From NCBI RefSeq assembly GCF_004027225.2, contig NC_044277.2, positions 95,911,552 through 95,975,551 of the forward strand: a stretch of DNA of 64,000 bases. The letters are read 5' to 3'. This DNA comes from Strigops habroptila (taxonomy: Eukaryota; Chordata; Aves; Psittaciformes; Psittacidae). Made by a program: the position numbers and the translations under genes. Every line of letters begins with the position of its first letter. Position 1 is the first letter of the stretch. The notes beneath the pieces are model-generated. The model had not been told where the DNA came from. It worked only from the letters and a program-made list of their open reading frames with translations, and did no database searches. Positions 13,829 through 23,343 of the stretch are shown here, one piece after another.

Positions 13829-15302
13829 AATGATGTTAATAATTAACTAAAATCATGTTGAATTCAAAGGTAGACTTGTGTTTAAACAGAGATGGGAATA
13901 TTTTTGAGGTCAGTGCACAATTGACATATGAAACACACGAGCAAAAACATCATCTGAGAAAAAACAATGAAGATATGTAAAATCCAGTGTTAACTAATTA
14001 AAGCTAACAAAAGGAGCAGGATGCATCTGTCTACAATTTATCTTCTCTGCAGATGATTTCATGTAGAACTTAAAAAGCCTAGATCTACATCTAAAACCAA
14101 TGAGCACTTGATAAAAGCATTTATTCATAGAATCATAGAACCATAGAATCATTTAGGTTTGAAAAGACCTTTAAGATCATCAAGTCCAACAGTAAACCTC
14201 GCACTGCCAAGTCTACCACTAAACCATGTCCCGAAGTACCATGTCTACAAGACCTCCAGGGATGGTGACTCAGCCACTACCCAGAGCAGCCTGTTCAAAT
14301 GCTTGACAACCCTTTCAGTGAAGAAATTTTTCCTAATATCCAATCGAAACCTCCTTTGGCACAACTTGAGGCCATTTCCTCTCACTCTGCCATACTTTTA
14401 AATGTTTATCTAGCAAACATTCATGCAAACTTGTGAATGGCCCTGAAAGAGACAGAAGGTATGGTAAGGATGGTACACCCATCCATTTTTTATTAGGAAA
14501 AGTGTGACTCATGAGCCTCTGAATGTGAAACTGGGCCAAGAGTGACATCACACAGTCAAACCTTCTTATTTCCAGTCAGAAATCTAGTTGCTACGTTTGG
14601 TTCTAAATCAGGCCTGTTAATCATCTGGGTGGGAAGCTGCTAAGTATAGAATTGCAAAAATCAGTAGGATAGATCAGAAATAAAAGATACTGGTATTAGT
14701 TTTAGAGAGGGAGCAGAGCTCATGCTGAAAACTGCTTTTTCCCCTGCAGTGGTCTGCAGATCCACTGGAACACCTGAATGATAATTCTGTGATTCACAAA
14801 TACACCGTAACTAGTTTGGCTTTTCATGCTTCCAGGATTTTGACAACGAAAATGAGACAATCTGTTTAATTTCCTGGGTGAAAGGAATAAACAATGCTGT
14901 TGTAACATACTGCACGCTGTCTGACACACACACTGACAGAAGTCTGTCACTTTTGCATTTGATAGTGCCATTCACATTGTACATCAGGCCAGCTGAGGGC
15001 ACGTAATTATGACTGGAGCATATAATTTTCAAAACTGGATTTTGATGACTGTTTCTCTGAAATACAGCCGTCTAGGGACAGGGAAAGAAATAGATTGGCA
15101 ATTAAGACCATTGTAAGTTTGGTACCATATATGAGTCACTTAGACTGGTTGATTAAATGGGATACTAAAATAATTAATTGTTAAGGCTCCTAAAATAAAT
15201 TTGTGTATGATTCATGGAAGGATAGAAACTTCACCATCAAGTGGCTGCCAGTTGGGGTCAAAGTTACCCTGTTAGCAGGGTTCAATCACTGAGCAAGTAA
15301 GT
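13829..15302. other. Spacer between the inverted-repeat arms
   Basis: 1,474 bp lying between the two arms. Apart from the antisense CR1 fragment at 14125-14390 I recognise nothing. No transposase-like open frame is visible; the longest frames are under 90 codons and mostly derive from the CR1 or from chance. Confidence 0.6.
14125..14390 (-). repeat. CR1 LINE 3' fragment, antisense
   Basis: It starts with tandem 'catagaatcat' units, which are the reverse complement of the CR1 3' end. These are followed by 'aagacctttaagatcatcaa', 'accactaaaccatgtc', 'gcctgttcaaatgcttgac' and 'gaaatttttcctaatatcc', all familiar from antisense avian CR1. It is truncated near 'cctctcact' at about 14385. It sits inside the inverted-repeat spacer, so it inserted after or alongside formation of that structure. 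Confidence 0.95.
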
Positions 15303-15782
15303 GCAGACAGAATACATTTTAATTTTAGGCTTTTGAGACTATATACTTAATCCACGGTTGCAGTTAACAGGAACTGGATCAAACAAATCTCCACATGGAA
15401 TATAATCTCAGACTCTAGTTAAAGTATAGCTCCATGCCTGAATTCTGTTCACTTTAGCCTATCACTCACTTTGTGCATATCTGGTGTTCAGATAGTCAGG
15501 AACTATGAACTGAGCATGAAAGAACGTTTTAGAAACGTGTGTTTTCTTGTAACCACATGAGGGTTAATACATATAAACAAATAATGCATGGTTTGAACAT
15601 GATGCTCTGCCTTTATTGTAAGTAATAACAATTCTGTAGGGAAAAGCTTTTCTGCCTAATCCTTGTAGAATCTGCCTAAACTTTGCAGGCTTTGATAGGT
15701 TTTTTTTTGTTGCTCAAAATACAGATAGTTCCCTTTAGTGAAATACACTGTGAAAGCACTCTTTATTTTTGGACATTTGTGA
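15303..15782 (-). repeat. Right arm of a large inverted repeat
   Basis: Reverse complement partner of 13388-13828. At 480 bp it is slightly longer than the left arm because of small insertions, including extra sequence near 15655-15690. The landmarks run in inverted order: 'gcagacagaatac' at the inner edge, the perfect 42-bp match at 15356-15397, 'attgtaagtaataac' at about 15616, and 'ggacatttgtga' at the outer edge. No target-site duplication is obvious outside the pair. Family unknown. Confidence 0.85.
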
Positions 15783-17194
15783 AGTCTGGAAGCTTGCTAG
15801 CCTGAACAGAACTCTGTAATTCTGGGAAGAATGCAAAAGCAAGAGTTACTTCCTCTCCCTGTCCTTTATCTAGCATGATTGCGTTTGCCTGCTGTGCAAC
15901 CGAAGTGTGCAAGTAGCTTCATAGAAACAATAGTTCAATTGTGTTTAGGGTACCAAGATAAATAGGCTCTGAAAGCTTGTGGAAGTGCTTTAAAGGGTTT
16001 TTTTGTGCTAAGAAGATACAGGTAAGGATCCCATACCTTCAGGTAATTAGTTGGACCAAATCTCTTGTTTCTTAAAGATGTCTCAGAGTTAATGCTTTTA
16101 CTACACAGCTCTGTCAAGTGCAGTAACGCTAGATAACTCATAACCTGTCTAATGGAGATAAATAGCTATGGACACATGTCAGAATAATTAGTGTTGAGTC
16201 AAGTTAATTTGATTTGTTCATTTAACAAATTGATTCATTTCAGCTAATTACACAGCATGGCACAAATGTGATGAGGGATGTTTAGAGAAGAAAACTATTC
16301 CTTTTTTCCTCCACAATATTAATTTAACTATTAGGGAAAATGTACGCTCAGAGTATGCAAACAGTGTCAAGCTTCACATGCTGAATTTTGCAACCTCCAT
16401 TATGGCATGACTCTTCCTGGGATTCTTGGACTGATGCAGCGTCCTCCTTGTAGCTCCAAACTACTCTCCAGAGAAGCCTATCTTAACTATTCTGCTCCAC
16501 TAGTACACAAGAAGCCTGCCTTTCCCTGGTAGATGGGAACATCTCAGCTAGGTATGTAAGGTTACATCTCTGCCTCCTGTAACTCTGATGAAGAAATGGA
16601 CAAAATAAAGGATTATTGAAAATTCCAGTACCTTTTCAATTTCTTGGACTATTTTCTATGTGGGAATGATGGTGACTTAAGAGGTTAAGGATATTAAATT
16701 TTACTGATAATAAACATAGAAATACATAAAATTCAACTTTTGGGGGTTATATAAAAAATGCTCTGTTTGAAATCAACAGAACTTCCCTTTGTCCTTTGCA
16801 GTGTATCTTTTTATAGGTTATAGGAGTTGTACTTTGTTCTGATTTTCTTTTCTTGAACATTTTGAGAGTGGAGCTGGCAACATATATAGCAAACAGGTTG
16901 TATTTAAATGTCTTTGTGATTTTTAAAATCTAGACTGTTTTCAAAATTGCTTTCAGCACTGATTACTTAAGAAAGCTTGCAGAAGAATTGTTTGATGCTT
17001 CTAGTTTAACTAATGTTACTTAGTCTCACTTTCATTCTGTCCTACTTGGACATGTGTTGAATGGTTCCCTTAGCAAGAGGTTGCCGAAGGAAGTTTAATG
17101 CAGCCTTTAAAGTTAGGAGTGCTTTGTCTGCATTGAAAATCATCAAGCCATGCAAAGATACCCATGTTGGGTCTAAATGTGTTAACTTGAGGGC
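15783..17194. other. Non-coding, nothing recognised
   Basis: AT-rich sequence without recognisable exon or repeat. Short open frames only. Confidence 0.5.
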
Positions 17195-17748
17195 AAGAAG
17201 CAGTAGAGTTGTATACTGTTGTGCCCTAACTGGACTAGCACAGCCTGCACTGATGAGGCCACACCTTGAATCCCATGTTCAGTTTGGGGCCGCTCACCTC
17301 AAGAGAAATATGAAGTTGCTGGAGCATGTTGAAAGAAGGGCAGTGAAGCTGGTGAAGGGTCTGGAGCACAAGTCTTGTGAGGAGTGGCTGAGGGAACTGG
17401 GATTGTTTAGTCTGGAGAAGAGAAGGCTCAGGGAAGACCTTGCAGCTCTCTACAACTACCTGAAAGGAGGTTGTAGTGAGGTGGGGGTCAGTCTCTTCTC
17501 CCAAGTAACAAGTGATAGGATGAGAGAAACATTCTCAAGTTACTTCAGGCAGGTTTAGGTTGGATATTAGGAAGCAAGCACTGAACACGCTGCCCAGGGA
17601 GGTACTTGGGTCGCCATCCGTGGAAGTACTTAAAAGACATGTAAAGGTGTGGCACTTTGGGACGTGGTTTTGTGGTTGACTTGGCAGTGTTTGTGGTTGG
17701 ACTCGATGTTCTTAAGGGTCTCTTCCAACCTAAATGATTCTATGATCA
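17195..17748 (+). repeat. CR1 LINE 3' fragment with ORF2 C-terminus remnant
   Basis: The sense frame at about 17300-17558 encodes a CR1 ORF2 C-terminal segment, including '[20 protein letters not shown]', '[19 protein letters not shown]' and '[18 protein letters not shown]'. This is the conserved region downstream of the reverse transcriptase. The frame breaks after 17558, though matching DNA continues ('ttggatattaggaag', 'ctgcccagggaggt'). It ends in the CR1 3' UTR and 'tcttccaacctaaatgattc' with 'tatgatcatg' at the terminus. It is 5'-truncated and non-functional. Confidence 0.95.
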
Positions 17749-18458
17749 TGAGTATGTAGGAAACCGTATTCATGTTCAGTGCAGACAATCTCAGAAGCTA
17801 ATTCCTCCAATCAGGTGAAGAGATTTTTGTTTGTTTGTTTGTTTAATCTGTATTGGTTGCACCCCATCTTTATCTGCTCTGTATTTTGTAAGCCTTATGG
17901 GTAGGTGCTTTCCTCTCTTCATGTTTCCACAGTGCCTGGCAGGGACTCATAACTGGGAGTCCAGGTTCCACCAAAATGCAGTAAGTACAAGAGTAACCTG
18001 GATCTCCTGTGAACTGCTTTGTCCAAAGCATTAGCTGTAATACCATCAAACGTATCGTCAATTACATGTGTAACCTTTACTATTAAAATAATTGTGTGTG
18101 TTGTGAATTACAAATCATGTTACAGTAAGAAGCTGGATTGCTTTGGTCCTAGGCAACGATGTCAGTTTCCAGCATGTCTCTTGACTGGAAATGGCTGAGC
18201 ACTGCAGAATGGAGTTAGTGACTCAACTCTCATTGGACTTGAGACAAAACATCTTGTGGTCACCCTAATCTATGTTTCATGTCTGTGGCTTTAAATTATG
18301 ACACAATAACCTGTTCTCTGTCAAAGTCTGTTTAATTTCTCAAGGAAAATCTTAAAACATTAATTACTGAAAAGCCTCATGGCTTCCTCTTGCTACTGTG
18401 GTACAAGTAGCGAGTAACTTCGTAACTTACAGCAGCATTTAAAAAGAGTCTGTACACA
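17749..18458. other. Non-coding gap between two CR1 copies
   Basis: Holds a short (GTTT)n run at 17825-17844. Nothing else is recognised. Confidence 0.5.
17825..17844. repeat. (GTTT)n simple repeat
   Basis: About four to five tandem GTTT units. It lies 77 bp beyond the CR1 3' end, so it is not that element's tail. Confidence 0.85.
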
Positions 18459-18655
18459 AAATCACAGAGTAATTGAGATAGGAAGGGACCTGCAAGGTTC
18501 ATCTAGTATAACCCCCTCTGCTCAAAGTGGTATCAGCAGAGCAAGTTACTCAAGACTGTGTCCAGATGGGTTTTGAATATCTCCAAGGATGGAGACTCCA
18601 CAACCTCTCTTGTCTTCCCGTTTCAGTGTTTGACCACCCTTGTCGTACCAGTTTC
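18459..18655 (-). repeat. CR1 LINE 3' fragment, antisense, diverged
   Basis: It begins 'aaatcacagagtaattgaga', followed by 'ggaagggacctgcaaggtt' and 'catctagtataacccc'. Then come 'gggttttgaatatctccaag' and 'gatggagactccacaacctc', the usual antisense CR1 order. Similarity fades beyond about 18655, where 'gtgcagctgcatgcag' is not typical. An open frame of 191 codons (18558-19133) is partly this antisense repeat and is not a gene. Confidence 0.9.
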
Positions 18656-21600
18656 TTCAGTGCAGCTGCATGCAGACCCTGAATTCTTCCTGCTTGCTCC
18701 CCTGGCTGCATGCATTAGTGTGCTGGTACTTCAGAGGAACCTAATGATGATGATTTCCCAGAAAAGGTACAAGCACTCTGCCCGTTTTAAAGCTCTCCTC
18801 ATTGGGCTGACCAGCCTCTTTTGCCCCATTTTTCTTTCTTATTCAAGGCAACTTGAGACCAGTGGAGCCACATGCAAAACCATATATGACTTGGGTGCAA
18901 CAATACTGGTAAAACAGGTGATGAAGAATATTTGTGTGAAGAACAGTGATGGGAGCAGGCGAGGTGAAAAGTCACTAAATAGGGAAATAGCTCCCTCTCC
19001 ATTGAGAAAATATTTCAACAAAAAAGAGAACATGAAGCAGATGAATGCTGCTGACATTTATTTTATCTTTAAAATACTAGATAGAAATACCTGTAAAGCT
19101 CTCAACTGTCAGCTATTGACAGAATTTGGCTGAACTTGTGTGTGTGTGTGTAGACACACACATATGCATACATAGATGGCCAAAGAAAGTACTTATTAGT
19201 GAATAAAAATTATTTGACTCTAGTTAAAATAGAAAAGAATCCACAACATGTATGACCCACCCTGTGTATGATCATCAAACTGAAACATTTATGCAGCATT
19301 TCTCCCACAGCATTTAAAAATTATGAACAACGAATATAGAGTCAAATTCTGTTCTGTATCCCTGCCATGTACAGCTTAGTACAGACTGTGTTTTAATAGT
19401 TCTTCTTGCACCCATGTGTCAGATTAAATGGTAGAAATGCCAACTGGATGATAGTGTAGTATCATTTCTGGAAGTATTGGCTTTTAAAGTTAATCTTCAA
19501 TGGGATGCTTTACTGTAGGCATGTGCATACATTAGATAACCTTGGCATGCAGAGAGTATTTTAAGACCCACATAATTTTGAAACACCCTTTAATATTCAT
19601 TGAAGGTCATGATACATTCCGTGCACATAAGATCAGAAATCAGACCTTCCAGGGTTATTTTACTTCTTGGGATAGATGCCAAACTGGGAGCCCACAGCAA
19701 TGTATTCTGGTTTTCTGTAAGGCAGTTAAAGCGGCACAACAAGCTTTTCCATGCTGCTCCACTGACATCTGAGCCCCAGCCCAGGGCAACCACCTCACTG
19801 TCTTCACATGCTTACTTTTAATCTGAGACTTCCAAAACAAGTGCTGTCAATTAATAATGTATACTATTATGGATTTGGGGATCTTGCAGTGTGAGGTTAG
19901 AGAATTCACTTTAGTAACTGAACTCCAGCATCTGGTGCTACCAGTACTGTCCAGAATCAACCTGTTAAACCACAGGCAATACTATAACAGAAGTGATACT
20001 TCTGTTATCACTTTCTATTTATCCACTGATGATACAAAGAAAATGAATAGCTGCTTCCTTAAGCTTTACATTTAATCAACATAATTTTATATCCACAAAA
20101 TTAAAGACTAATCCTCTGTAATTCAGAGATTTTGTAATAACATGCTTACAGATTTTCACATTGAGTTAGCTGCTTCTTAGAAGAAGTGCATGTAAGATTA
20201 GATTCAAAGCAGTTCTGTGAAATGTATCTGGCCCCTTTATGCGACAGCCTGCTACACCAGGGAGAGGAAAAAAGCAAATCCTGGCCTTGATATCAAAACA
20301 ACGTAAACTACTTCTTGTATGTTGACTTGTGTAACAAGTGAGGCATGAAAACAAAGCACAGTGCCCTGAATAGTGGCAGTGAATATTTTATCTTACCAAC
20401 AAAAAGCAACAAGAGACTAAATCCTTAAAGTATATGCCATGCTGACAGTGCACTCTCATTGTGACAGTAATGGTATTTGCAGTCCCGGCTGCACTCAAGC
20501 CTGTGCTGTAAAAGCTCCTATTTCTCAGAACACATGTTGCTGCCTCTTATCCTTTACTGGCCCTTAGCCAGATGAAGGAGCTGTTATCTGTTGTTCATGT
20601 TGCTCTGTACAAGCAGATGTTTAAACAATTTTTTTGCCCAAAGTGAAATTGCAGAGATTTTGGCATCATTAGTTCTGAAATTTTCACAGTGCCAAAAAGT
20701 ATCTTTAGGTGACTTTAGGCCTTTTGTATGTAAGCCAGCCTTTCTCTGACTTTTTACAAATATCCAACTTAAATACTTTTCTAAAATTCAGTAGCTGGAT
20801 CCTCACAGAAATGCTGAAGCAGGAGTACCACTGCTGTTGCTGTGATTCGGTTGTTTGAGTGTGGTTGGTAAGAATATTTAGAGGGTGACTTAGGGTTGGG
20901 AGTAGCAGGTACTCGCCACTTTCTGTCGGGGAATTTTTTTACTAAGTCTAATGAGTTAAGAGTTAATGAGTCGACTATGGACAAAGGAAGATGCTGCTGT
21001 GGGAGCATGCTTGGATGTGTGCGCTTTCTGTTTTTTCCTAGAACCCACTTGTTCAGTGTTCTCTGCAGGCTGAGTCATGAGATTCAAAGGGAATTGGAGA
21101 ATGTTGCTTATAAATTATGGAGTTACTGCCTTATGGTTACCATCCTGTCATGAATAACATCAGACTACCCTTCACAAGTCAGCTTTTTCTCCTGACTTCT
21201 GTCAACTTGTAAGGTTTCTATACCCCTGCTTAAGATTGTTGTTCATCACCACACTGATTCTCAGTCCAGGTCTTTTGTGTGGAGTCCAAGAGTCCTACCC
21301 CAGTTTTTTGTTTCCTATTTCACATTTGGGCAATTCAGGTTTCAAGTGATTCGCTAATGCAATTACATGGTAGCATTTCGAGACATCCTAGTTCTGCTTT
21401 GGAGAGACAGCTTTGGAGAACCTGGGTGGAGAGCTCTAGAGAGAGTGAGGAAGCAATGTGGCAGGTGAAAAAACGTGTTCAGGAGATCTGTGGTTTGTGG
21501 TGTGGTAAAGGAGGAGTAAGCAGAAGGCACAAATTAAATACTGAAATTATGCATCATTTGTATAATTGCTGCTAAATGTGACCGTTGAGTTCTGCATTAT

Positions 21601-22384
21601 CCAGAAGTAAGAGCAACAAGCAGGTCTCTTCCAGCTCTGCTTCATTCTTAGGTTCAGTCTCCCATTTCAGAGCTACTGCCAGACTGCTGGGCACCATGTC
21701 CACCTCCCATAGTCAAAACTGCAGCAAAGCCTCCAGGAGCTCCAGGGTCCTGGGCAAGCTCTGGTCTCTGCTCAGACCTGGGATGCGTACCTCCCTGCAG
21801 GAGATGTCACTAGCCTGGATGGCAGTCACCCCAGCAGGAGAACAAAAGCTTTTCTACCTTTTAGAAGTGGGGCTGTTCAGGTAGATATGCCCAATATAGT
21901 TTTAATCCAATTAGTTGAGGTACCAGTGGCAAGTGAATCTTGGTCGCACACACTTTGTGCTCAAGCACACACACCTGCTTAGGTGCTGGCTGCAGGCAGG
22001 ATTCTTAGCTCCCACGTATTCATTGCTATCAGTACCTAAGCTGGGTGAATTTAAATTGGGAATTACCAGCATTTCTGCAGTCACATTTTTGACTGTACTG
22101 TAGGTATCCTTTTTATCCTCACGCTATAGGCATTTTGTAATAGAAATATGGTTTTGTTTTCATTCATTCACTGGCTAAACCCTCTAGAAGTATCAACATG
22201 GCTTCTGACCCTATTGCAGTTTAAGTTCTTTCACCAAGAAGCTATCAAGCTTATCAAGATAGTCCTAAAATAATAGGGGGAAAAATAATGCCATGGAGAA
22301 AAGTTTATTTGGATTGAGAAGATAGGATTGTTTTTTCATCTAGCAATGCTCTAAGTTTATTGTAACTTTAAAATTGTTCTACAG
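18656..22384. other. KCNG2 5' flank or 5' intron, no exon recognised
   Basis: Holds a (TG)n tract (19137-19151) and a perfect 11-bp-arm hairpin at 19984-20008. It also holds a locally GC-richer block at about 21585-21885 that is open in one frame for 100 codons without an ATG-led or family-like protein. The last bases before 22385 ('ttgttctacag') form a plausible splice acceptor, which suggests this region is intron between a distal 5' non-coding exon and the KCNG2 start exon. No promoter or CpG island is seen. Confidence 0.45.
19137..19166. repeat. (TG)n microsatellite with short CA arm
   Basis: About seven TG units are followed by 'tagacacacacatatg'. The TG and CA halves are self-complementary around 'ag'. 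Ordinary simple repeat. Confidence 0.85.
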
Positions 22385-22464
22385 ATTGACTCTCCACTCA
22401 AGCTCCAGATGCGTTCGTTAAAGCAGCCTTGACCTCCCTATGGACTCAACAGAAGTTTCACGAA
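22385..22464 (+). other. KCNG2: KCNG2 5' leader within the start exon
   Basis: The presumed exon begins after the acceptor 'ttgttctacag' ending at 22384, an inference because its pyrimidine tract is modest. The leader has an in-frame stop TGA at 22387-22389 and no in-frame ATG before 22465, so the protein cannot start earlier by a canonical codon. Two upstream ATGs lie in other frames: 22409 (ends 22432) and 22440 (ends 22481, past the main start). Confidence 0.55.
22409..22432 (+). other. Upstream ORF 1 of KCNG2 (7 codons)
   Basis: ATG at 22409-22411 and TGA at 22430-22432. Position -3 is C, so the initiation context is weak. It ends 32 nt before the main ATG, and ribosomes could bypass it or reinitiate after it. 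No peptide function is implied. Confidence 0.4.
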
Positions 22465-22481
22465 ATGGCATTGCTCACTAG
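22440..22481 (+). other. Upstream ORF 2, overlapping the KCNG2 start
   Basis: ATG at 22440-22442, 13 codons, stop TAG at 22479-22481. It starts 25 nt upstream of the main ATG (22465), is out of frame with it, and runs 17 nt past its first base. Context is C at -3 and G at +4. If the exon is transcribed as modelled, ribosomes that initiate here cannot translate KCNG2 without backward reinitiation, so this would lower output. Confidence 0.45.
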
Positions 22482-23208
22482 GAATGCAGAGCCTGAGTTC
22501 AGTTCCTACTCCTTCAATAACTTGGAAAACCTGTGTGAAGTCCAAACCAAGAAAGGATTCTTCTACACGAAGGCCAAACTTCTGCACCCAGGGGAAGATT
22601 TGTGCTATTTAGCCCACCTGGATGACCAGACCGGGTTTGTGATCATCAACGTAGGTGGTATTAAATACAAAGTTCCATGGACCACCTTGGAGAACTGCCC
22701 CTTGACCAGGCTTGGGAAGCTAAAATCTTGCAACAATTATGATGAGATCATGAACATCTGTGATGATTATGATGTTAGCTGCAATGAATTTTTTTTTGAC
22801 CGTAATCCTAGTGCCTTCAGGACAATCATGACTTTCCTGACAGCTGGGAAGCTGAGGCTTCTCAGGGAGATGTGCGCTCTTTCTTTTCAGGAGGAGCTTG
22901 TGTACTGGGGGATAGAAGAGGACCACCTGGAGTGGTGCTGTAAAAAGAGATTGCGACAGAAAGAGGAGGAGGCAGCTGAGGCCAGGCTGTATGAAGGGGA
23001 GATGGTGTTTAGTGAAACTACGCAATGTGCCTTCCAGGACAATAGCCGATTGAGTTTGTGCATGCGAAAGCTCAGGGATATGGTGGAGAACCCCCACTCA
23101 GGGATCCCAGGAAAGATCTTTGCTTGTATTTCAATCTCTTTTGTTGCCATCACTGCAGTCAGCCTCTGCATCAGCACCATGCCAGATGTCAGAGAAGAAG
23201 AAGATCGG
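22465..23208 (+). CDS. KCNG2: KCNG2 coding exon 1: N-terminus, T1 domain, S1
   Basis: Encodes residues 1-248 of a Kv6-family modifier subunit of voltage-gated K+ channels. Such subunits are silent alone and combine with Kv2 subunits at the plasma membrane to alter gating. Residues 1-57 are a variable N-tail; T1 tetramerisation domain about 58-160, starting 'FVIINVGGIKYKVPW', with 'CDDYDVSCNEFFFDRNPSAF' and 'EMCALSFQEELVYWGIEE'; charged linker 'KEEEAAEARL'; S1 about 217-238. Start chosen at ATG 22465 (G at -3, G at +4); upstream in-frame sequence has a stop at 22387 and no ATG. The exon ends at CGG before the donor GTGAGT (23209), phase 0. Linker and second-exon matches favour KCNG2 over KCNG1 and KCNG4. 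The T1 zinc motif keeps C137 and C158/C159 but has Arg131 where Kv2 channels have His. Confidence 0.95.
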
Positions 23209-23343
23209 GTGAGTTCAGCTTTTCTCAGAGTAAAGTGTGTTTTGCATGGTTATCTCCTCAGGGAAGGTGATGGGCACAGTCACTCCAGCAATCATGCAGG
23301 TATTGCATTCAGTATTTACGATGTGGAGGGCTGGCCAGGGTAG
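23209..23343 (+). other. Open read-through into the KCNG2 intron
   Basis: The exon-1 frame stays open for 44 further codons past the donor and stops at 23341-23343, giving 292 residues if the intron is retained. An AATAAA lies at 23762-23767 inside the intron, followed by T/GT-rich sequence. Together these would allow a short T1+S1 product by intronic polyadenylation. Whether it is made is unknown; the strong donor argues that normal splicing dominates. Confidence 0.3.

Noticed and set aside
17061..17558. 165-codon open frame
   Set aside because: Its C-terminal part is a degraded CR1 ORF2 remnant in a 5'-truncated LINE, not a host gene.
18558..19133. 191-codon open frame on the + strand
   Set aside because: Its first third is antisense CR1 sequence, the rest matches no family, and there is no splice or promoter context.
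22429..22464. In-frame extension of the KCNG2 frame upstream of ATG 22465, beginning at a TTG codon
   Set aside because: TTG is not a usual vertebrate start, the ATG at 22465 has a good context and resembles the KCNG1-type MxLL beginning, and the upstream frame reaches a stop at 22387 without any ATG.
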